From: Jaapia argillacea MUCL 33604
Taxonomy: Eukaryota > Basidiomycota > Agaricomycetes > Jaapiales > Jaapiaceae
NCBI GenBank assembly: GCA_000697665.1
Contig: KL197717.1
Coordinates: 1,104,420-1,168,419, forward strand
DNA: 64,000 nt
Direction of reading: 5' to 3'
Below the pieces are notes generated by a model. That model did not search any database. It saw only the letters and a program-made list of their open reading frames with translations, and was not told the origin of the DNA. This document shows positions 57,501 through 64,000 of this stretch, piece by piece; the stretch's first letter is position 1, and each line of letters opens with the position of its first letter. Made by a program: the position numbers and the translations under genes.

Positions 57501-58884
57501 AAGTGAGAACCAAAAGGCGAAGGACGTACAAGTTGTCCTAACAACCTAAACGCCTCATACTCATCCTGCTTCCTCCCTTGAGCCCTATTGGTCCTACCCA
57601 AATGAATACAATGTTCAAGTGTTCGACGAACGAGTGCTTTTGAGGTATCCCAGTGACCATTCTCTGGTTGAGAGAGGAGGGGTTAGGAACAAAGAAGAAC
57701 AAAGGACAAAGCAAACTCACCATTTGCGATGTAATTCTTCATCCCAGTCCTCATATCCACCTCCAACTCTCTCGGCTACAGCCCAAATCCAAACGCATCA
57801 ACACCCTCCAAGAAAAACAACCAAACCCAAAATCAAAAGTACGTACGTCAACAGGACCTCGAAGCCTCTGGTCGTACCTCCGAGCATCTTCGCCTGCCCC
57901 ATAACCTTTTGGGTTGTCAATGTGTTCCGTCTATGTAGGGGGGAAGAGATGTTGGGGAGATATATGCGTGAGAGACTGGAGAAGAAGTGAGAGGAGAGGA
58001 GAGGGACGTACGGGTAGGTAAACGCCCAACCTTTCGATCGTGACTTCGAATTCGTGAGTGGCGTAACCGTGGGCCTGAAGAAATCACGGTAAGCAAATAC
58101 TCGTCGCGCATAAATGTCGAAATCAGAAGGATACAGGCTCTAGATAGAAGCTTGAAAGGAGAAAAGGAAAGAGAGGGACATACGAGGAAACCGAGCGCGA
58201 TGCACAAGTTGATGATAGTCTGAAACGAAGGCATACATTGGCGTCTGAGATGGTATGTATCACCAAGGCCATACCTGGAGTTGAAGTTTCTTCAACCCGG
58301 CGATATCAACAGCCTAAAATCCACATTCATTTAGCTTCGAGGACTCAAAAGGAGATCACGAAACCATTCACGACGAACCTGACTATAATCCCTCAACCAA
58401 TTCCTACATAAAACCATCGGTACCAAATACACGACACGGAAGAGAGAAGAGCGAGGTCTCACCCAAAGTAAACCCTCTTAACATCCAAACCCGTAAATTT
58501 CGATCCCTTGTTACCTAGTAGGCTGCCTATAGCAGCCATCCCACCTCCCCCTGCACCTCGTTTCACCATCGTTCCTATAACGTCTTCCTGGATAGGGGAG
58601 AACATCAACGCCCACCATTGGTGACATATTTGGAAGGGAAGGACGTACGATATCACCATGTCTAAAAGCCTTTCCTTCCATGTAGGCGAACCTACATCAC
58701 CAGCCAGAAAGGACGAGATCAGCAAGACGCCGACCTCCCTCAACACACGACATTCCCTCCGTTAGTCGGTAAGGAAAGAGACTCACCCAGGAATGTTGCC
58801 CGCCCCGAAGGCGTATACGCCATTCGAAGACAAACATATGAATAACAGGAGGAACAAGAGAAGAAACTTTGTGTTTCTGTTCAT
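54505..58884 (-). CDS. het-C: Heterokaryon incompatibility protein Het-C homologue
   Basis: Homologue of the fungal Het-C protein, which in Neurospora controls self/non-self recognition on hyphal fusion. Starts with a signal peptide (MNRNTKFLLLFLLLFICLSS) followed by FGAGNIP. The next exons read VIGTMVKRGAGGGGM, NLCIALGFL-like, HCIHLGRTNRAQGRKQDEY, LLGQLVHTLEDFPAHSNF and YHDVFVHVGDHVRIQAPN. Later exons include DTLRDLLFTLPGVDGG, KVPGLSALVEKLMES and a hydrophobic stretch. The 3' exon reads FMRDWMSGHGNQQHEIIRR, LGGFVQGIPGVGQAQS, then a long Gly/Pro/Tyr-rich tail ending PPTGW. About fifteen introns of 45-90 nt. Start at 58884 is the only ATG that gives a signal peptide in frame. Allelic specificity cannot be judged from one sequence. 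Confidence 0.85.
56586..56620 (-). repeat. GAAG/GAAA microsatellite in a het-C intron
   Basis: Plus strand shows GGAAGGAAGGAAGGAAAGAA and continues as AGAAG repeats, between two het-C exons. Likely length-variable between strains. Confidence 0.6.
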
Positions 58885-59178
58885 CGTGGACTTCTGGCTG
58901 TCCACAGTGCGCTAATCCTCTGCTGCGATGCTTGGTTCAGTGAATAAGATGGAGGAAGAGATGGAAGAGATAAGAATGGAGATTGACGATGGATCCGGAG
59001 GCGGCGATTTGGGGCTGATATCCAGTTCTCCCATTTGGGAGGCTTGGGCTTGGCGTCATAGCTTTCATTCCCAGCGAACAGTTTGCCCAAAGAAATATCC
59101 TGGTTCATAGCCGTAAGTCATCTTCAACACCGGTAGCATGAGCTCAACTTGAATGGGTCGCATAGATACCAAACATCG

Positions 59179-60447
59179 ATGATGGCGACTCCGACAGACC
59201 CTCCAGGATGGGGGAAACTACCCCCCGAAATCTGGTTCTCAATATTCGATCATGCAACTACAGTTCCCCAAGCCCTCGACACACATCTCAGAGATCCCTT
59301 CGATCTACATCCTCCATTATCAGAGAGCCAAGTCCAGCAGAAAATATTCGACTCCCTAGCCACCAAACGATACCTAGTGAGGGTCTGCAAAGATTGGTAC
59401 CAAATGGCCTCGAGGTTTCTTTACCGAGAAATCATTATCGGTCGAGGACATACACTGGTATCTTTACGAGCCACTCTACTAGAGTCTCATCGGAGAGCAG
59501 AGGAGTCCGCTACACAGGCCGAAGGGACCAAGTTCACTCCAGCTCTGGGACAGTACACACTCCGTTTCGAAATCGCAACCAGAACTCACACGACCGCAAT
59601 ATCCGAGCTCGTAGCTCTAATCGATATATTACGTTTTCTCCCCAATCTCCGCATCTTCGTCATGGGGAAAGGAGAGAGACCTTACCACGCTATCAAATTC
59701 CATCTCCCACTTGATGTATTATCCCCTCTAGGATCATATTGCGGCCAATCGTTACATGTTGTCCGATGGCATCGATACCCGTACCCTACTGCTCCCCAAT
59801 GGACACAACTCCTTCACACCACGCCTAACCTCCGTATCCTTCGTTTTCCAACCGACGACAATAATCGAGGAAGACTCCAATCAGGACATTCACTCCCCCA
59901 CCTAATGTCCCTCGAAGAAGCGGAGAGCTCAGATGATCTCCCCGGAAACGCCCTACCAAACCGAATATATCCATCACTTTACCATCTCTCCAGCTCTTCC
60001 TTTCTCCCCCCCACCTTCCTCCTGAACTCACACGGTCCCCAACTCACCTTCATCACCATAAACACATTCGACCCCGATCACCCTCTCGACCTCTTATTAA
60101 CCACATGTCCAAACCTCACCAAACTAATCATCCACCTCCACTCCCCTCACACCCTCCCTGATCGTCTCCCAAAAACCATCACCCATTTGGGATTGAGGTT
60201 TGATATGGAGAACGTTAGCAGAAGAGACGCGAGGCTGGTTTTTGAAGCCTTGAATGCGATCAGGGAGCCGAATTTGGAAGTGGTGAGGTTTTTGGATAGG
60301 AGGTGTATTGATCGTGTTCGCGATCATCACCCAAAGGTATTCGCTTGGGGTGTTGACTTGTTGGCGGAGATTAGGTATAGGATCGAGGACTGTGATGGCG
60401 TTCCGATCCGTCCTCACAGTTACAGTACCCCTGGTTCCAGTTGCTGA
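59179..60447 (+). CDS. Cluster F-box protein, copy D (intact)
   Basis: About 420 residues, single exon. N-terminus MMATPTDPPGWGKLPPEIWF; like copy A it lacks the spacer before the F-box (LPPEIWFSIFDHATTVPQAL). RYLVRVCKDWYQMASRFLYR and the LRR-like body follow (LPNLRIFVMGKGERP, TTPNLRILRFPTDDNN, CPNLTKLIIHLHSPH, LPKTITHLGLRFDMEN, EPNLEVVRFLDRRC), ending YSTPGSSC. A leader intron (GTAAGT...CATAG) lies just upstream. Start chosen at the first of two tandem ATGs. It lies head-to-head with het-C (294 bases between starts), so both could share a promoter region. Confidence 0.75.
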   Translation: MMATPTDPPGWGKLPPEIWFSIFDHATTVPQALDTHLRDPFDLHPPLSESQVQQKIFDSLATKRYLVRVCKDWYQMASRFLYREIIIGRGHTLVSLRATLLESHRRAEESATQAEGTKFTPALGQYTLRFEIATRTHTTAISELVALIDILRFLPNLRIFVMGKGERPYHAIKFHLPLDVLSPLGSYCGQSLHVVRWHRYPYPTAPQWTQLLHTTPNLRILRFPTDDNNRGRLQSGHSLPHLMSLEEAESSDDLPGNALPNRIYPSLYHLSSSSFLPPTFLLNSHGPQLTFITINTFDPDHPLDLLLTTCPNLTKLIIHLHSPHTLPDRLPKTITHLGLRFDMENVSRRDARLVFEALNAIREPNLEVVRFLDRRCIDRVRDHHPKVFAWGVDLLAEIRYRIEDCDGVPIRPHSYSTPGSSC

Positions 60448-61056
60448 AGCCATACTTTAACTCATGTCCCAGAAAAGTCAACCTCAAACAAATACCGAAT
60501 CCCTCGAATCTCGACTCGGCGAAAAAACGTCGTCTCAAACACGTATGACTTGCATACGCCTCGTTTGTACTCAAAGTCCTAGTCGCAGGACTGCATCCAT
60601 AACATACAACCTGTGGTGGTCCAGCGAGTGCGGACGAGTTTCCTCGTACATGTCTCAGCGGCCAGTGCGGACGTGATCTTGAACTTGTATTTCCTTTCAC
60701 TGTTCATGTTTCCCCTCTGGACCCACTGTACATATGCCCCATGCATCGTGAACGCAAACCCAACTGGACGAGCGGCCATGTACATTGCTTTCTGACCCCT
60801 AATGTTCCTAGTGTGTTTTTTGGATTGATGACTAGTACAGTTCTTCAAGTTGTATGTTTTGGTGATGTCAGCCAGCGCGATGAATGATAATAAAGTTCCG
60901 GGTACTTATCGCCCCAACCTCGGAGGAGGAAGAACAATATATAGTAGGGAGCATCCTTCACTATCCCAAAGAAATAAGTATCCCTGGTACCTCGCAGTAA
61001 GTGGTCTACAATACCGATAGCATGAGCTCACTGTGTCGCATAGATCCTAGACATCA
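60448..61056. other. 3' flank of copy D and leader of copy E
   Basis: The first 150 bases contain the conserved F-box-unit 3' flank (AGTCAACCTCAAACAAATAC and following). The last 70 bases contain the leader intron (GTAAGT...GCATAG) of copy E. The middle has no recognised gene. Confidence 0.45.
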
Positions 61057-62334
61057 ATGACGGCGACGGAGCCTCCAGGATGGTGGAAATCCAAAACCAC
61101 TGCTCACCACTCTCTCCTACCCCCCGAAATCTGGTTCTCAATATTCGATCATGCAACCGCAGTTCCCCAAGCCCTCGACACACATCTCAGAGATCCCTTC
61201 GATCTACCTCCTCCATTATCAGGTAGACAAGTCCAGCAGAAGATATTCGATTCCCTAGCCACCAAACGATTCCTGGTGAGGGTCTGCAAAGATTGGTACC
61301 AACTGGCTTCGAGGTTTCTTTACCGAGAAATCATTATCGGTCGAGGACATACCCTGGTATCTTTACGATCCACCCTACTAGAGTCTCATCGGAGAGCAGA
61401 GGAGTCCGCGACACAGGCCGAAGGAACCAAGTTCACTCCATCTCTGGGACAGTACACACTCCGTTTCGAAATCGCAACCAGAATTCTCCCAGACCTGAAA
61501 GACGCGACCGTAATATCCGAACTCGAAACTCTAGTCGATATCCTCCGTTGTCTCCCCAATCTCCAAATCTTCATTATGGCGGAAGGGGGAGGACCTTACC
61601 ACGCTATCAAATTCCATGTCCCACAAGGTGTATTATCCCCCCTAGGATCACATTGCGGCCAATCGTTACGGGTTATCCGATGGGATCGGTATCCGTACCC
61701 TACTGCTCCCCAATGGTCACAACTGCTTCAGACCACGCCTAACCTCCGTATCCTTCGTTTCCCAACCCTCGGCAATCGAGGACGACTCCAAGCAGGATCT
61801 CCACTCCTCAACCTAATGTCCCTCGAAGGAGCGGATAGCTCAGATGCTCTCCTCGGAACTGCCTTTCCCAACCAAATATACCCATCACTCTACTATCTCT
61901 CCATCTCTCCCTTTCTCCCCCCCACCTTCCTCCTCAACTCTTACGGTCCCCAACTCACCTTCATCACCATAACCCACCACATCTCCAATGAAACTCTCGA
62001 CCTCTTATCGACCGCATGTCCAAACCTCACCAAACTAGTCATCCATTTCTCATCCCCTCCCAACTTCCCTTCTCGTTTCCCAAAAACAATCACTCATTTG
62101 GGGTTGAGGTGCAATATAGGAAACGGGAACATTTACGACACAGATGCGAGGGCGGTTTTTGAAGGGTTGGAATCGATCGAGGTGCCGAACTTGCAAGTGG
62201 TGAGGTTTCTGGATAGGAGGTGTATTGAGTTTGTTCGCCATCATCAGTTACCCATATTCGCTTGGGGTGTTGACCTGTTGGCGGAGACTAGGTTTATGAT
62301 CGAGGACTGTGATGGTGTTCCGATCCGTCCTTAG
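61057..62334 (+). CDS. Cluster F-box protein, copy E (intact)
   Basis: 425 residues, single exon. N-terminus MTATEPPGWWKSKTTAHHS, then the F-box LLPPEIWFSIFDHATAVPQA, and RFLVRVCKDWYQLASRFLYR. LRR-like strands: LPNLQIFIMAEGGGP, TTPNLRILRFPTLGN, CPNLTKLVIHFSSPP, FPKTITHLGLRCNIGN, VPNLQVVRFLDRRC. It ends GVPIRP, shorter than copy D. Expected role: SCF substrate receptor (family inference). The downstream 700 bases carry the shared 3' flank and a decayed stretch also present at copy A'. Confidence 0.75.
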   Translation: MTATEPPGWWKSKTTAHHSLLPPEIWFSIFDHATAVPQALDTHLRDPFDLPPPLSGRQVQQKIFDSLATKRFLVRVCKDWYQLASRFLYREIIIGRGHTLVSLRSTLLESHRRAEESATQAEGTKFTPSLGQYTLRFEIATRILPDLKDATVISELETLVDILRCLPNLQIFIMAEGGGPYHAIKFHVPQGVLSPLGSHCGQSLRVIRWDRYPYPTAPQWSQLLQTTPNLRILRFPTLGNRGRLQAGSPLLNLMSLEGADSSDALLGTAFPNQIYPSLYYLSISPFLPPTFLLNSYGPQLTFITITHHISNETLDLLSTACPNLTKLVIHFSSPPNFPSRFPKTITHLGLRCNIGNGNIYDTDARAVFEGLESIEVPNLQVVRFLDRRCIEFVRHHQLPIFAWGVDLLAETRFMIEDCDGVPIRP

Positions 62335-62689
62335 AGTTGCAGTACCCCTGGTTCGAGTTGGTGAAGCCATAACTCATGCCCCAGCAAAGTCAATCTCAAA
62401 TGAATACCGAAGCCGATGAATTACGAGTTGTACAAGGCCCTCCAATCCGAACTCGGCGAGAAAGCGTCGTCTCAAACTCGATATGTACTCGCATGCACCT
62501 CATTCACACTCCTCAAAGCTCCTATTGGCAGGACTGCGTTCCTCGACATACAAGCTGCGGTGGCTGGCGAATGCCAACGAGTTTCCTCATACCGCGTCTC
62601 GCCAGGGGTGCGGACGCGCTTTTGAACTCGTATGACACGATATCGCTCTATGATGGCACGGATTCGGCCGTTGAGGTCGGGATGATCCC

Positions 62690-63060
62690 GCCTGAACATA
62701 TTAATATCGTGCTGTATTGTGTTCCCGGAATCCTGCGCTCTTCATCGAAGCGATCACGGAAACGGTCCACGAATTTGTCCTGCGAGTAGAAGGGGTGGTT
62801 GAAAGGGAGAGTAAACAAGGCGCCAGGCATCTTGTGGGGACATATGTATGAGCCTGACTGGAAGAGAGAACGGGAGGTGCTCTGAGGTGCCATCCTCCTT
62901 TGCGAACAGAACCTTATACCTCCTCTATGACTTGACATCTGAGATATCTTTGACTACGATAGGCGGTTGGTTGCATAGCATCACGCCGGTCGCGGATGTC
63001 TATAACATCCCAGAGTCATCCCAGTGCAAGTCGGCGTTAGATGGTACCCGACAATAGCGA
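62690..63060 (+). pseudogene. Decayed coding stretch downstream of copy E
   Basis: Matches the minus-strand sequence at 49,004-49,500. In one frame NPALFIEAITETVHEFVLRV is readable here; further on, in another frame, EVPSSFANRT and YLLYDLTS, then SSQCKSALDGTRQ. The matching copy reads EVPSSFANRTYLLYDSTSG and ASQCKSALDSTRQW. Two copies keep these residues although the frames are broken, so it looks like the remains of a gene once linked to the F-box unit. The family was not recognised. Confidence 0.4.
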
Positions 63061-63432
63061 GAGCGCCTGAAAAAGGATAGGTTCAGCAGACGAACCTGAT
63101 TCCCTGCCACTTTTCAGGGGTTTCAGGGAGGTACCTTCGTTGGATCCCACTGGGTGCATGCAAGGACCAATTGAAGGCGTCCAAGTATTGTCTGAAAATC
63201 CCCCAAAGATTGAGAATCCTCAAAGTTCTTTCTGTGGTGTGTGGATTGATAGCTGTTCTTTGTATGTTTTGGTGATGTCAGCCAGCTTGCGATGAATAAA
63301 TTTAGTTCCGGGTACTTGTCGTGACTCGTCGCAACGTGTTCGGAAGAGGAGGAAGAACAACGATAGGGAGGGTCCTTCACTTTCCCCACCTTCTCAAAGA
63401 AATACCTATTCCTGGCACCTCACCGTAAGTCG

Positions 63433-63501
63433 TCGACAACACCGATCACATGAGCTCAATGTGTCGCACAGATCCCACACATCGATGGCGGCGACAGAGG
63501 A
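63433..63501 (+). pseudogene. Truncated leader and start of a further F-box copy
   Basis: GTAAGTCGTCGACAACACCG begins a leader intron ending GTCGCACAG, followed by ATCCCACACATCGATGGCGG, which matches the 5' end of the family (CATCGATGACGGCGACAGAG). After GACAGAG the similarity stops abruptly and the 71-bp repeats follow, so only about ten bases of coding sequence remain. Confidence 0.55.
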
Positions 63502-63508
63502 GGTATGA

Positions 63509-63636
63509 CCAAAAGTGTGGAAGTGGAAGTGGTCCGGCACATTCCGACTTCCACCTGGTAGCTCGCGGTGGAGTATATACCAAAATAGTAGAAGTGGAAG
63601 TAGACCGGAAGTTCCCGACTTCCACTTCGTGGCTCC
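63509..63636 (+). repeat. Two 71-bp direct repeat units with internal hairpins
   Basis: Unit 1 starts CCAAAAGTGTGGAAGTGG at 63509, unit 2 CCAAAATAGTAGAAGTGG at 63580. Both continue with GGAAGT then CCGG and end with CGACTTCCAC. Each unit holds an inverted repeat: GTGGAAGT with ACTTCCAC in unit 1, and a perfect 11-base pair of arms, GAAGTGGAAGT with ACTTCCACTTC, in unit 2. The repeat begins right after the truncated F-box leader. Confidence 0.6.
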
Positions 63637-63855
63637 TTACTCTGTGGTCGATTGTATGCTTGGCCCCTTCACCCGCCTCCCACCCACTGATGCGCCCTCA
63701 GAGAGTCCACTGACGCGCCCCTACCCACTACGATGCTATCACCGATTTTTTTTATATCATCCTGCCCTCAACATCTCGTTCTCCACGATTTAACGTGCCT
63801 GCTTGAAACATTGCCTTCTGATGGTTCTTGATACAACTCCAAAAACTGCTTGAAA

Positions 63856-64000
63856 TTATAGGACATGGCAAGCTGTGTGAATTTCGCGACGGAGTGTATT
63901 TTCTCGGTTCTCAACTGATTCTCGGCACGCTCCCATCATCTCCGCCTTGTCCTCGCCACCATCGCCCTCATTGTTGCCGCCCTCCTCACTGTCATCATCA
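63856..64000 (-). CDS. Unknown acidic protein, 3' end only
   Basis: On the minus strand the frame is open from the window edge to a TAA at 63856-63858. It reads DDDSEEGGNNEGDGGEDKA, then ENRENTLRREIHTACHVL. The acidic, low-complexity start of the visible part suggests a charged linker. An intron beginning near the last codons is possible, which would extend the gene to the left. It runs off the window, so start, length and family are unknown. Confidence 0.3.
   Translation of the reverse strand, partial: DDDSEEGGNNEGDGGEDKAEMMGACRESVENRENTLRREIHTACHVL

Noticed and set aside
1-64000. tRNA, rRNA, CRISPR or origin features
   Set aside because: No B-box (GGTTCRANNCC) with a plausible cloverleaf, no rRNA-like stretch and no spaced repeat array was seen; CRISPR arrays are not expected in a fungus.

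Overview
This window is nuclear DNA of a filamentous basidiomycete, most probably a mushroom-forming Agaricomycete. Almost every gene is broken by introns of about 45-70 bases with GTAAGT/GTGAGT-type donors and CTNAY-like branch sites. Genes are tightly packed on both strands with short intergenic spacers, and the gene set is typically fungal (RAD52, MAK5, SEC20, SWI3/RSC8, a Hsl1/Gin4-like kinase, het-C). All functional calls are recognition by eye from translated motifs; no database search was run.

Left part (1-16.4 kb): the 3' end of an EFM7-like elongation-factor methyltransferase; a decayed duplicated block carrying a small two-intron gene; a trio that may form a small detoxification or metabolite cluster (DHA1 multidrug transporter, flavin monooxygenase, SAM-dependent methyltransferase); a FYVE/RING ubiquitin ligase of the RNF34 type; a PHD-plus-chromodomain chromatin reader; and two convergent SNARE genes, SEC20 and a syntaxin-6/TLG1 homologue.

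Middle (16.9-46.4 kb): a mitochondrial-type PPR protein divergent from a SWI3/RSC8 subunit; a zinc alcohol dehydrogenase with a clear TATA box; a secreted/single-pass membrane protein; an F-box-like hypothetical; a Hsl1/Gin4-type cell-cycle kinase with DWG in place of DFG; the second, intact copy of the small duplicated gene; the MAK5/DDX24 helicase; RAD52; an F-box protein; a large unknown protein with an internal tandem duplication; and a multi-pass membrane protein.

Right part (47-64 kb): a lineage-specific F-box family. Four copies on the minus strand (one with a single nonsense codon, one deletion-fused remnant, one intact, one 3'-truncated) and two intact copies on the plus strand flank a conserved small unknown gene and a het-C heterokaryon-incompatibility homologue. 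Each copy carries the same 5'-UTR intron and a related 3' flank, so whole units were duplicated. A truncated leader of a further copy near 63.4-63.5 kb runs into a pair of 71-bp direct repeats containing hairpins. The birth-and-death F-box cluster around het-C and the diverged inverted duplicate at 1.0-2.5 / 32.2-33.6 kb are the most unusual structures in the window.
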